Shown: one piece after another, positions 36,628 to 45,073 of the stretch
How positions within the stretch are numbered: the stretch's first letter is position 1
Layout of the letters: each line of letters begins with the position of its first letter
Source: Spirosoma oryzicola
Lineage (GTDB): Bacteria; Bacteroidota; Bacteroidia; Cytophagales; Spirosomataceae
Reading direction: 5' to 3'
Length of the DNA stretch: 64,000 nucleotides
Assembly (NCBI RefSeq): GCF_021233055.1
Contig: NZ_CP089538.1
Location: 2,062,501-2,126,500 of the forward strand
The notes under the pieces: generated by a model
The model's database searches: none
Seen by the model: only the letters and a program-made list of their open reading frames with translations
What the model was told of the DNA's origin: nothing
Program-made: the position numbers and the translations under genes

Positions 36628-38913
36628 TCAATGCGAAAACCAGCTATCAGGAATGTCCATAGGCTCGCTACCGTTCAGGCTGTATTTGAGCTTGAGCGTG
36701 AAGCCACCACCGCCTTCGATAAAATCCGCTGCGAAAGGATGAGCGCCCTGTTGTAAGGCGACCTGACCGCTTTTTTCGATAGGTGCGTGATTCCCGTCGT
36801 TGTCAACCACCAGCCGGTCGGCAATGCGCAGAACACCGCCGTCGTCGCAGGTGTAGAAAAAGCTGTAGACACCTGTTTGGGGTACCGTCAAATACCCGCG
36901 AAACTGAATACCAAAACTCGGTGCGTTGACCGATTTAGGCACGACAAGGTTATGAATGATGAACGTGCTGTCGGTGGTTTGTCCGTTTATGCCTTTCGTA
37001 TTGCGAAACGCTTTTTTGTAGTAACTGGCCTGCAAACCCGCTTGTGGATTCGCGGCTGTAACCGGCGTAGCGTACGACTGCTGCTGATACCGCAGTGAAT
37101 AAACGTCACCCTGCACGCCTGATGGCGTAAACGCAGCTACCTTGACCGTCTGTGGCTGGGTAATATCCAGGCTGGCCGGCAGCTCGGGGGAGTTGCGTTG
37201 GGGCTGACTGCCATCCGTCGTGTAGCGCAACGCGTAACTTGCTAACGGCTTTTTGATGCGCAGCGTAGCCTTGTCAACGAAGACGTTTTCTTCGGTAAAG
37301 CCGGTCAGATCGGGCAGGCGGTATTTGATACCCATCTGTTCCATCCGTAGAAAGTGCGACAGTAACCGTTGCTGGTACGATGCGTAGTCCGGGTGATTAG
37401 TCCAAACCACTTCCGAGAGCGCCGTCATGCGGGGCATGCTCATGTAATCAACGCGGTTTTCGGTCGGGATGTATTCGGTCCAGATGTTGGCTTGTCCACC
37501 GATAAACTGGTTCACCTGATTGGCGGGTACGCCCTGTGGGACGATGGCCAGATTATACACGTTCTCGACGGATTGAATCCCCGGCGGATTGTCGAAATAA
37601 AGCGTACTAACAGGCGTCATAACAACCGTATTGCCATTCTGAGCGGCTTTCTGGGGGGCATCTTTCACCCAGCTACGCCAGTACATAACCGCCGTAGACG
37701 GCTTGAGACCGCCTTCGAGCGCGTCGTCCCAAACCATGAGTTTCTTGCCTTTCGACTGGACAAATTTTTCGATCCGGTGGACAAAGTAGCTTTGCAGTTC
37801 TTCGACGTTTTTGATGCCTTCCCGCTTCATCAACTCCTGACAGGCGGGTGATTGCGCCCAAGTCGTTTTTTCTACCTCGTCGGCACCGATGTGCACGTAC
37901 TGGCTCGGGAACAAGGCAATAATTTCGCTCAGTACGGCTTCCGTAAATGCATACGTGGGTTCGTTGCAGGGGCAAATGGGAACCGAAAACGTTTTACCCC
38001 AGCCTTCCTGTCCGGTACAGCTCAGAGACGGGTACGCTTTAATCGCTGCGGTCAGGTGGCCGGGCATGTCAATTTCGGGGATGATCTCGATATGCCGGGC
38101 GGCTGCGTACCTGATCAGTTCACGCATCTGGTCCTGCGTATAAAAACCACCGTACTGCGTTTTGCCGTTCTGCTGCCGGATAAACTGCTTGGGTAAATCG
38201 AAATCGGGATTGGTAGCGGCCCGTTTCAAAACCACCGAATCCTGGTTGTTAAACGTGCGCCAGGCCCCTTCGCTCGTCAGCTTGGGGTAGGCTTTGATTT
38301 CCATCCGCCAGCCCTGATCGTCGGTCAAGTGGAGGTGAAACTTATTGAATTTGTAAAGAGCCAGGCGGTCAATGAATTTATGTAGATAATCCATCGAGAA
38401 AAAATGCCGCGAAACGTCGAGGTGCATACCCCGCCAGGCGTAAGCGGGCTGGTCCTGAATCTGTACCGCCGGAAGCGTCAGCGACGGAACGGGTTTCGCC
38501 ATCTTCTGTTCGATGCTGATGGGCAATAATTGACGGATGGTCTGAACGGCCCGAAACATACCAACCGGTTGAGCCGCTTTCAGGGTTACCTGCTGCGGGG
38601 TAATGGTCAGGCTATAGCCTTCGGTCTGGGTGATCGCCGGGTCGTGCTGAAGGATGATTTTGGTACCGTTGCCGCGCGGGCTGAGCGATTTTCCCAGACT
38701 CGGTTGCAGGAGTTGGCCGAGCTGGTCCGCTTCGTTACGGAACCGGCTATCCTGAACGATCAGCGCGGTTTGAGCGGTGATCGTAAACTCACCCTGCGCG
38801 GGGGTAAGCGATGTTGGGTAGGGAATGAGTGGGTAACGTTGCTGCTGAGTTTGTGCCCACACCAGCAACGGTGTGAGCAAGCTCAGCAATACCGACAAAT
38901 AGATTCGATTCAT
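36628..38913 (-). CDS. Glycoside hydrolase family 20 beta-N-acetylhexosaminidase with C-terminal PA14-like domain
   Basis: 761 residues with signal peptide (1-20). A GH20b N-terminal domain (about 25-150) precedes the catalytic barrel (about 155-500), with the paired catalytic residues Asp345-Glu346 in HIGADEVEKTTW. A chitobiase-type C-terminal beta segment (about 535-610) follows. A PA14-like domain (about 625-755) carries YFFYTCDDGG and NDGNHAPIE, consistent with sugar binding. It removes terminal beta-linked GlcNAc or GalNAc. It is next to an alpha-L-fucosidase gene on the same strand, suggesting use of fucosylated amino-sugar glycans (inference). Confidence 0.94.
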   Translation of the reverse strand: MNRIYLSVLLSLLTPLLVWAQTQQQRYPLIPYPTSLTPAQGEFTITAQTALIVQDSRFRNEADQLGQLLQPSLGKSLSPRGNGTKIILQHDPAITQTEGYSLTITPQQVTLKAAQPVGMFRAVQTIRQLLPISIEQKMAKPVPSLTLPAVQIQDQPAYAWRGMHLDVSRHFFSMDYLHKFIDRLALYKFNKFHLHLTDDQGWRMEIKAYPKLTSEGAWRTFNNQDSVVLKRAATNPDFDLPKQFIRQQNGKTQYGGFYTQDQMRELIRYAAARHIEIIPEIDMPGHLTAAIKAYPSLSCTGQEGWGKTFSVPICPCNEPTYAFTEAVLSEIIALFPSQYVHIGADEVEKTTWAQSPACQELMKREGIKNVEELQSYFVHRIEKFVQSKGKKLMVWDDALEGGLKPSTAVMYWRSWVKDAPQKAAQNGNTVVMTPVSTLYFDNPPGIQSVENVYNLAIVPQGVPANQVNQFIGGQANIWTEYIPTENRVDYMSMPRMTALSEVVWTNHPDYASYQQRLLSHFLRMEQMGIKYRLPDLTGFTEENVFVDKATLRIKKPLASYALRYTTDGSQPQRNSPELPASLDITQPQTVKVAAFTPSGVQGDVYSLRYQQQSYATPVTAANPQAGLQASYYKKAFRNTKGINGQTTDSTFIIHNLVVPKSVNAPSFGIQFRGYLTVPQTGVYSFFYTCDDGGVLRIADRLVVDNDGNHAPIEKSGQVALQQGAHPFAADFIEGGGGFTLKLKYSLNGSEPMDIPDSWFSH

Positions 38914-38942
38914 TGGAACAGATAATGGAAGAAAAGAGCACT

Positions 38943-41018
38943 TTACCGGGTCAGAACACCCAGTTCGGCAATAGAAACCATGGTATCGTTGGCCCCCGTC
39001 GTTTCGAGCGCGTCGAATCTCAGGTAACGGCCCGTTTGCGGCTGATCAAACCGTATCGTCTGTTTGACCGGATTGTTATTAATGTTGCTGAATGCGCCCT
39101 GGCTGACCGGAGCCGACCACGTCTGACCGTCCTGACTGACCGAAACGGCGTAGCGGTACACAATGCCGTCTTTTTTACCATCCTGACGGGGTACGTACGT
39201 AAACCCACGCAACGGCAGGGACTCACCAAGATCCAGTACCACCGAAGCTGGTGTTTCACCGGTTTTACGCTGTTGCCAGAAACTTGCGGGGTTACCATCG
39301 ATTAGCCGATCCGTTGTTTTGCCAGAAGCTGAACCACCCGCTGAAACAACGTTCCATTTCGCCGAACTAATGTCAAACTCAGTCGTAACGGGGCTGCTGG
39401 CTCGTTTCATGTTGTCCACGAAAGCGCGGGCTTTTACGATACCACCCGTGGGCATCGCAAAGGGCTGGCTAAAGCGCGGACTCTGGGCGGTAGGCTCCGA
39501 TCCGTCGGTGGTGTACGTAATGACCGGATCAGTCGTCCGGGGGCAGGCAATGGTGACCATTCCGTCTTTGCTCCGGCTGATAACGGGGGTTACAATCAGT
39601 TCGGGAGCGTTGTATACTTCGACGTTGCTGATCAGCGGATTCGCTTTCGCTTCGTCAATACTTATCTGTAGTTTACTCGTCGTCACGGCTGGGAATCGTA
39701 GAATGCGCCGGTTGCCGATAGTCGTTCCCTGCGCAATGGTTTGATACTTGCCATTCTGCCAGGCCGCCACCGAGAATTTCTTCACGCGCTGCCCCAGCGC
39801 AATGTATTCTTCGATAAGCAGTCGGTTGAGCGTGGTCGGCTTGCCCAGATCGATGTCGAGGGTAGCCTGGGTGGTGCCGTTCGCTGCGGCCCAGTAGGTA
39901 TCCCGGCTTTTGTCCAGCACGTTGCTGGCCGCAAACGTCGATGCTTTGCCGAACAAGCTGCTGGCGGTTATTTTCTTACCACCCGCCAGGTTATTCGATG
40001 CTTTATCGGTGTAGGCCTTCAGCTCCATCAGCCGTTTGGTGTCATTTTCGTGAACCAGTCCCCGTCGGTCTACGGGCAAGTTGAGCAGCCAGTTGCCGTT
40101 GCGGCCAATGGAGCTGTAATAAATATCGACCAGATGTTCCAGCGACTTTACCTTGTCATCTTCATTAGCGTGGTAGTACCAGCCCGGACGGATGGAGCAA
40201 TTGACTTCGGTGGGTACCCAGTCGGTCCCATCTTCGTGGCCCGGTGTCAACTCCCAATAGTTAGGATAACCCGGATATACTTTGGAGCGGTTGAGCGTGC
40301 CCCAGTTGGTTTCGCCTGCGTAACCATCTTCGTTGCCCACCCAGCGAATATCGGGGCCCGCGTCGCTAAAAATAACGGCGTTGGGCTGGAACTGACGAAC
40401 GGTAGCCACAAAACCCGGCCAGTCGTAAACCTGCTTTTTGCCGTTAGGACCTTCGCCGTTGGCCCCATCAAACCATACCTCAAACACGTCGCCGTATTGG
40501 GTCAGTACTTCCTGAAGCGTCTTTTTAAAGATCTCGTTGTATTCGGGTGTTCCGTAGGCAGGGTGGTTGCGGTCCCAGGGGGAAAGGTAAACGCCGAATT
40601 TAAGGCCATATTCCTTGCAGGCTGCCGACAAATCTTTCAATACGTCGCCCTTACCATCGCGCCAGGGGCTGTTCTTAACCGAATGTTCGGTGTATTTCGA
40701 AGGCCACAGGCAAAATCCATCGTGGTGTTTGGCCGTGATGATGATTCCTTCCATACCCGCTTCCTTCGCCACACGCGCCCACTGCCGACAGTCGAGCTGG
40801 GTAGGGTTGAACATGGCTGGTTTTTCGGTGCCGTGTCCCCATTCTTCATTGGAGAACGTGTTCATGTTGAAATGGACGAAGGCGTAGTATTTCATCCGGT
40901 GCCAGGCCAGCTGACGGGCCGACGGAACCGCACCGTACGGAGCGGGTGTCTGAGCAGTTGCCTGGTGAACGAAAAGCCCTAAAACAACTGCCCAAAGGAA
41001 AAAACGCTGATGGATCAT
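38943..41018 (-). CDS. Glycoside hydrolase family 29 alpha-L-fucosidase with carbohydrate-binding domains
   Basis: 691 residues with signal peptide (1-22). The GH29 barrel (about 30-340) contains ITAKHHDGFCLWPSKYTEHSV and the nucleophile Asp184 in EVWFDGANG. An F5/8-type C (CBM32-like) domain lies at about 350-470, a chitobiase-like bridging segment at 480-545, and a second F5/8-type C domain at about 555-690. It removes alpha-linked fucose, and the two galactose-binding-like domains probably hold the glycan. It lies 29 bases upstream of the GH20 gene, so the two are probably one transcript. Confidence 0.94.
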   Translation of the reverse strand: MIHQRFFLWAVVLGLFVHQATAQTPAPYGAVPSARQLAWHRMKYYAFVHFNMNTFSNEEWGHGTEKPAMFNPTQLDCRQWARVAKEAGMEGIIITAKHHDGFCLWPSKYTEHSVKNSPWRDGKGDVLKDLSAACKEYGLKFGVYLSPWDRNHPAYGTPEYNEIFKKTLQEVLTQYGDVFEVWFDGANGEGPNGKKQVYDWPGFVATVRQFQPNAVIFSDAGPDIRWVGNEDGYAGETNWGTLNRSKVYPGYPNYWELTPGHEDGTDWVPTEVNCSIRPGWYYHANEDDKVKSLEHLVDIYYSSIGRNGNWLLNLPVDRRGLVHENDTKRLMELKAYTDKASNNLAGGKKITASSLFGKASTFAASNVLDKSRDTYWAAANGTTQATLDIDLGKPTTLNRLLIEEYIALGQRVKKFSVAAWQNGKYQTIAQGTTIGNRRILRFPAVTTSKLQISIDEAKANPLISNVEVYNAPELIVTPVISRSKDGMVTIACPRTTDPVITYTTDGSEPTAQSPRFSQPFAMPTGGIVKARAFVDNMKRASSPVTTEFDISSAKWNVVSAGGSASGKTTDRLIDGNPASFWQQRKTGETPASVVLDLGESLPLRGFTYVPRQDGKKDGIVYRYAVSVSQDGQTWSAPVSQGAFSNINNNPVKQTIRFDQPQTGRYLRFDALETTGANDTMVSIAELGVLTR

Positions 41019-41208
41019 TATGAAGTACGAATGGGAATGGACTGGTTACCCAGCGAAATTACTTACCGGAATTCCGGTTTAAGGACGAAGATACGCTGTT
41101 TGTCGTTACGGCGGGGTACCCTGATCCGCTTGAAACTCTTGTTCAGTTGTTACTGAAGCTTTTTGTGGTGTCGATTTTTCCGTGGTATCGGCGGGGCAGC
41201 CCGCATGG

Positions 41209-41291
41209 AGTCGGTTTTGAGAAACCGACACGGATTGCTGACGCCAAGGGTCGGTTTTGAGAACCGCGCGGGCGGCCCCGCCGACACCACG
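41209..41291. repeat. Intergenic palindromic repeat, copy 2
   Basis: It contains GTCGGTTTTGAGAAACCGAC, then the loop sequence ATTGCTGACGCCAAG shared with copy 1, then GTCGGTTTTGAGA. After that the arm has changed to a GC-rich segment ending CGACACCAC. Relative to copy 1 the first 20-base unit is inverted. The upstream words GTGGTATCGGCG are also shared. Confidence 0.88.
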
Positions 41292-41315
41292 CACCTGACG
41301 ACACCACGCACCTGA
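41282..41315. repeat. Tandem 17-base direct repeat
   Basis: CGACACCACGCACCTGA occurs twice in a row (41282-41298 and 41299-41315), followed by a partial CGACATCAT. It looks like a slippage duplication at the edge of palindromic repeat copy 2. Confidence 0.9.
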
Positions 41316-41330
41316 CGACATCATAAGCGC

Positions 41331-41972
41331 TTAGCGATTGATGTACTGAATCGTGTACGATGACTCGGTGATGGTCAGTTTGGTAACCGCGCCGTAGTCC
41401 AGATTGATGCGGTAAGCATTTTGAAGGGATAAATCCAGAAACAGACAAAGCAAAGCCCGAATCACCCCGCCGTGGGAAACAACAAATACGGGCTGTGTGG
41501 GTTGGGTTTGCGCTAATGGCAGGACCATAGTGCGCCAGAAATCACCCACGCGTTCGAAGACATCGTTGAAGTTTTCGCCATTCGGGGTTTTGATGTTTAC
41601 GAAATCAGCCATCCACGGATCGAGCGCGGCCCGGCCAATGTCAGCCCAGGGAATCATTTCCCAATCGCCGAAAAAGAACTCCTTTAGTCGGTCGTCCAAT
41701 TGTACCAGGGGCGGGTGTGCGTCTACCACGGCGGTCTGACCGGGAGCGGTTTCGATCTGGCTGCCGTGCGCAAACGTCGCGGCCAGATCGGTAGCGAGCT
41801 GCTGGCAACGACGCAACGGCGACGAAAAGATAGCCATCGGATCGTCGGGTAAGTGCTTGATTAAGCGGTCGCGCTGTTCTTCGTACGTATCGGCCAGTTC
41901 AACGTCCGACTGCCCATAGGCAACACTTCGCCCGACGGCTACTTCGGTATGACGAATCAGATAAACATCCAT
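41331..41972 (-). CDS. cobC: Histidine phosphatase family protein, probable alpha-ribazole phosphatase (CobC)
   Basis: 213 residues. The catalytic RHT motif (LIRHTEV, His8) and a second His in VVSHGGVIR near residue 165 identify the phosphoglycerate-mutase-like fold. FSSPLRRCQQLA is typical. CobC removes phosphate from alpha-ribazole-5'-phosphate or from adenosylcobalamin phosphate in the nucleotide-loop branch. The specific assignment comes mainly from the adjacent cobS and cobT on the same strand (43-base gap). Confidence 0.88.
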   Translation of the reverse strand: MDVYLIRHTEVAVGRSVAYGQSDVELADTYEEQRDRLIKHLPDDPMAIFSSPLRRCQQLATDLAATFAHGSQIETAPGQTAVVDAHPPLVQLDDRLKEFFFGDWEMIPWADIGRAALDPWMADFVNIKTPNGENFNDVFERVGDFWRTMVLPLAQTQPTQPVFVVSHGGVIRALLCLFLDLSLQNAYRINLDYGAVTKLTITESSYTIQYINR

Positions 41973-42015
41973 GAGGACAAGGGATAAAGGGTTTTTTGGG
42001 TGAGTCGGCTAGTGA

Positions 42016-42798
42016 TTAAACCGAAATCCACAATAACGATACAAACGACAGATAAACAACCACTTCCGTAAGCTGCTGCGTAGCGCCCAGACAGTCGCCT
42101 GTGTAGCCGCCAAGCCACTTGTTGAAAAACCACACGAGCCGCCAGCGTATGAGCACCAGCGGAATCAGAAACAGCAGATAAATCCAGAGGGTCGTGTAGA
42201 GGACGAGCGCCATCAAGGGTAAGAGCCCAAACAACGTAGCCAGCACTAGTTGACCCATCGTGATGCCCTGCGCAATGGGCTTCGCTTTCGCGTCGAGGTC
42301 TTCGCGGGCGTAGGGTAGCGCACGAATCACGGTTGTGGCTGTCAGGCGGCTCAGGCTGTGAGCTGATATGTATTTCAGGACAACCGTCCAGCCAAACGGT
42401 TCAACGCTCAGCATCGATTGGAGCGCAAAGAATTTAACCGCCAGCAACAAGCCTAAGCCAATCGTTCCGTACGTTCCCAGGCGGCTGTCTTTCATGATCG
42501 ACAGAATTTTTTCTTTTGTCCAGCCACCGCCGAAACCGTCGCAGACGTCCGCAAATCCATCTTCGTGAAAAGCACCTGTTACCCATACCGTTGCGATCAT
42601 GCTGAACAGTACGGGTAGGTAGGCCGGTGGAAATAGCACCGTGCCGAGCCAGTACACGCCGACCCCAATACCGCCCACCAGCCAGCCGATAAGCGGGAGA
42701 AACATCGTTGCCCGATTGAGTGCCTCCGCCGAGTGATCGATGGACTTTGGCACCGGCAGCCGGGTGTAGAACATAAGGGCGGTAAAGAAGAGTCGCAC
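42016..42798 (-). CDS. cobS: Adenosylcobinamide-GDP ribazoletransferase (cobalamin synthase)
   Basis: 260 residues starting at GTG 42798. This integral membrane enzyme joins alpha-ribazole to adenosylcobinamide-GDP. It has about six hydrophobic segments. The family block FHEDGFADVCDGFGGGWTKEKIL, with its metal-binding acidic residues, lies near 77-99, and KDSRLGTYGTIGL follows. It sits between cobT and cobC, with gaps of 50 and 43 bases. Confidence 0.94.
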   Translation of the reverse strand: MRLFFTALMFYTRLPVPKSIDHSAEALNRATMFLPLIGWLVGGIGVGVYWLGTVLFPPAYLPVLFSMIATVWVTGAFHEDGFADVCDGFGGGWTKEKILSIMKDSRLGTYGTIGLGLLLAVKFFALQSMLSVEPFGWTVVLKYISAHSLSRLTATTVIRALPYAREDLDAKAKPIAQGITMGQLVLATLFGLLPLMALVLYTTLWIYLLFLIPLVLIRWRLVWFFNKWLGGYTGDCLGATQQLTEVVVYLSFVSLLWISV

Positions 42799-42848
42799 GC
42801 TGTTTGGGAATTTATCGTTTCTGATTCGCAGGCTTTCTCGGTCCGGAT

Positions 42849-43862
42849 TTAGGTCAGGATGTCCATTGTTGCCATGTCGTTGAGCATCGCAACAGCGGCC
42901 TGAACGATCGGGTAAGCGAGCGCGCAGCCGGTTCCTTCGCCCAGCCGCAGGTCGAGCGAAAGTAAGGGTTTGGCTTCTAGGAAGTAAAGCATTTGTTTAT
43001 GCCCCGTCTCGTCGGACTGGTGGCAGAAAATGCAGTGCTGACGTACCGACGGATTCAGTGCATTGGCGACCAGTAAAGCGGCTGTGGCAATGAACCCATC
43101 GATTAGAATGACCATGCCGTTTTCGGCCGCCCGTAGCATCCCGCCGACCATAGCCGCTATTTCCAGACCGCCCATCGCCGTTAAAACAGCCATTGGTTCC
43201 GTCTGATCGGCGTGTTGGGTGGCGACTTCTTGCAAGATAGCGAGCTTGCGGGCCAAGCCTTCGTCGGAAAGGCCCGTGCCGCGTCCGACGCACTGGTCCA
43301 GCGGGAGCCCCGTTAAGCGATGCATCAGCAAAGCGGCTGGTGAGGTATTGCCAATGCCCATTTCGCCGAAGCCAATCACATTGCAACCCCGGTACTGAAC
43401 CCCGTTGACCAGCGTTTTCCCCGCGTCAATGGCGGCCTCGCATTCGTCGGTGGTCATGGCGGGTTCGTAGCGCATGTTGCGCGTGCCGGGCCGGATCTTG
43501 TATTTGACGAAGCTTTCGGTATTCTCTTCGAACGAGCCGTTGACGCCTACATCACAGACGAGCAATTGCAGCCCGTTCTGGCGACAGAAGACGTTAATGG
43601 CTGCTCCGCCCGCAATAAAATTTTTAACCATGCCGTAGGTGATATCGGCAGGGTAGGCACTAACGCCTTCTGCCGCCAGGCCGTGGTCACCCGCAAAAAC
43701 AAGCAGGTGCGGATTGGTCAATACGGGCGTTTCGGTCTGTTGGATCAGGGCAATCTGAAGCGCTAATTCTTCCAGACGTCCCAAAGCACCGAGGGGTTTG
43801 GTTTTATAGTCGATACGCCGACGAACAGTTGTTTCGAGCGTTGATGAAGCAGGGGTAAGCAT
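42849..43862 (-). CDS. cobT: Nicotinate-nucleotide-dimethylbenzimidazole phosphoribosyltransferase
   Basis: 337 residues. It makes alpha-ribazole phosphate, the lower-ligand nucleotide of cobalamin. Family blocks visible are KPLGALGRLEELA near 17, FAGDHGL near 55, GEMGIGNTSPAA near 167, GRGTGL near 190, and the catalytic Glu in RLGEGTGCAL near the C-terminus. Its ATG overlaps the TAA of the preceding pyrophosphohydrolase gene by one base (TAATG), so translation is probably coupled. Confidence 0.95.
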   Translation of the reverse strand: MLTPASSTLETTVRRRIDYKTKPLGALGRLEELALQIALIQQTETPVLTNPHLLVFAGDHGLAAEGVSAYPADITYGMVKNFIAGGAAINVFCRQNGLQLLVCDVGVNGSFEENTESFVKYKIRPGTRNMRYEPAMTTDECEAAIDAGKTLVNGVQYRGCNVIGFGEMGIGNTSPAALLMHRLTGLPLDQCVGRGTGLSDEGLARKLAILQEVATQHADQTEPMAVLTAMGGLEIAAMVGGMLRAAENGMVILIDGFIATAALLVANALNPSVRQHCIFCHQSDETGHKQMLYFLEAKPLLSLDLRLGEGTGCALAYPIVQAAVAMLNDMATMDILT

Positions 43863-44335
43863 TACGATTGGCTGTTAAGCACCGTTTCTAAATCGGCGGG
43901 CGAGTAGTTGATGCTTTTAAGGGTTTTGTGGTCGGCATCCCGGTACACCAGAAACTTTCCGTCAGACTCGATGAAGTGGCAGGGAACGCCCTTGTCCTGA
44001 TACTGGGCTACCGTTGCTTCCGCTTCTTCGACGGTCAGGCAGGCTTTGCTCATGTTGGATCGTTGTACTTCATCGAACAGGGCTTTGAATTTATCACCCA
44101 GGCCAAATTCGAGAACCGCCCCCGACAGTACGTATTGCAAATCACAAAGCGCATCGGCTACCGCCACAATGTCGTTAGCGGCAATAGCATCCCGAAATTC
44201 GTCGAGTTCTTCGGCCAGCAATGCCACGCGCAGTTGACAACGGCCTTCGGACGGGATCTGTGGGGTATCGAGTACGGGCGCATGAAACGTGCGGTGAAAT
44301 TCCGCAACCTGGGTAAGTGAGTCAGGTGAGTGCAT
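43862..44335 (-). CDS. MazG-like nucleotide pyrophosphohydrolase-domain protein
   Basis: 157 residues, all-alpha NTP-PPase type. Metal-binding acidic patterns are EELDEFRDAI (about 42-51) and DALCDLQYVL (about 61-70). The extended C-terminal part with FLVYRDADHKTLKSINYSPADLETVL resembles phosphoribosyl-ATP-pyrophosphohydrolase-like proteins. It hydrolyses a nucleoside triphosphate or related pyrophosphate; the substrate is unknown. It is coupled to cobT by a one-base overlap, which hints at a role near cobalamin or nucleotide metabolism, or simple co-expression. Confidence 0.85.
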   Translation of the reverse strand: MHSPDSLTQVAEFHRTFHAPVLDTPQIPSEGRCQLRVALLAEELDEFRDAIAANDIVAVADALCDLQYVLSGAVLEFGLGDKFKALFDEVQRSNMSKACLTVEEAEATVAQYQDKGVPCHFIESDGKFLVYRDADHKTLKSINYSPADLETVLNSQS

Positions 44336-44469
44336 TCTAAACGGTGATTACGTTGATGAACGGATTGGATGTCATCAAACGATGATTAATAAATTAGTTT
44401 ATTGTGGGATTATGCGTTGACAGCACGTTTGAAACGATACGAGCGCTAACTGACGAGCTAAGTAGTGGT

Positions 44470-45048
44470 CTAGAAATCAGCGATCAGGTTGGTTTTAAAC
44501 AGTTTGATAGCGATGGCTAGCAGGATAATACCGAATATTTTACGAATAACGGCCAACCCGCCCGATCCTAAACGCGTTTCAAGCCAGCCCGATGATTTTA
44601 GAACGACGTAAATCAATATCAGATTCAACAAGATACCGATGATGATGTTGATGGTCTGATACTCAGCGCGAAGCGAGATGATGGTCGTCAACGTACCGGC
44701 TCCGGCAATCAGCGGGAAAGCGATCGGGACGATGTGCGTTGCTCCGCCTGTGCTGGCTTCGTCTGGTTTGAAAATCGTTCGGCCCAGAATCATTTCCAGA
44801 CCAATCAGGAAAATAATCAGCGCGCCCGCTACGGCGAACGAAGCCACATCGACACCGAAGAGTTTGAGGATGCGTTCGCCGACGAAAAGAAATGAGATCA
44901 TGAGCACGCCCGACACCACGGTTGCCTGCTCCGACTCAATCTTGCCGACTTTTTTGCGCAGATCAATAATCACGGGCAGGGAGCCAATGACATCGATAAC
45001 CGAGAATAAAATAAGGGTAACCGAAGCAATTTCTTTCAGGTTGAACAT
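44470..45048 (-). CDS. MarC family integral membrane protein
   Basis: 192 residues with six predicted membrane helices (about 7-25, 42-62, 68-88, 105-125, 135-152 and 163-185). The family sequence IVPIAFPLIAGAGTLTT lies near 106-122. MarC/UPF0056 proteins were once linked to multiple antibiotic resistance, but their transport role is unproven. The gene stands 25 bases before the SerC-like gene stop, on the same strand, so it may be the downstream gene of that operon. Confidence 0.92.
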   Translation of the reverse strand: MFNLKEIASVTLILFSVIDVIGSLPVIIDLRKKVGKIESEQATVVSGVLMISFLFVGERILKLFGVDVASFAVAGALIIFLIGLEMILGRTIFKPDEASTGGATHIVPIAFPLIAGAGTLTTIISLRAEYQTINIIIGILLNLILIYVVLKSSGWLETRLGSGGLAVIRKIFGIILLAIAIKLFKTNLIADF

Positions 45049-45073
45049 AATCGTATGCTGTCATTCTACTTGC

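Larger units (their letters stand above)
41019..41330. other. Intergenic region with second repeat copy
   Basis: 312 bases between the fucosidase start and the cobC stop. It contains palindromic repeat copy 2 and a short tandem duplication (listed separately). No gene is supported. Confidence 0.6.

Noticed and set aside
39741..40982. A 413-codon open frame on the plus strand inside the fucosidase gene
   Set aside because: It is exactly antisense to the well-supported GH29 gene with intact active site, and its translation shows no domain or natural composition.
41282..41315. Possible CRISPR array
   Set aside because: Only two adjacent 17-base copies with no spacers and no cas genes in the window.
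44336..44469. Cobalamin riboswitch upstream of the cobT cluster
   Set aside because: The 134-base gap is too short and shows no recognisable B12-box sequence.
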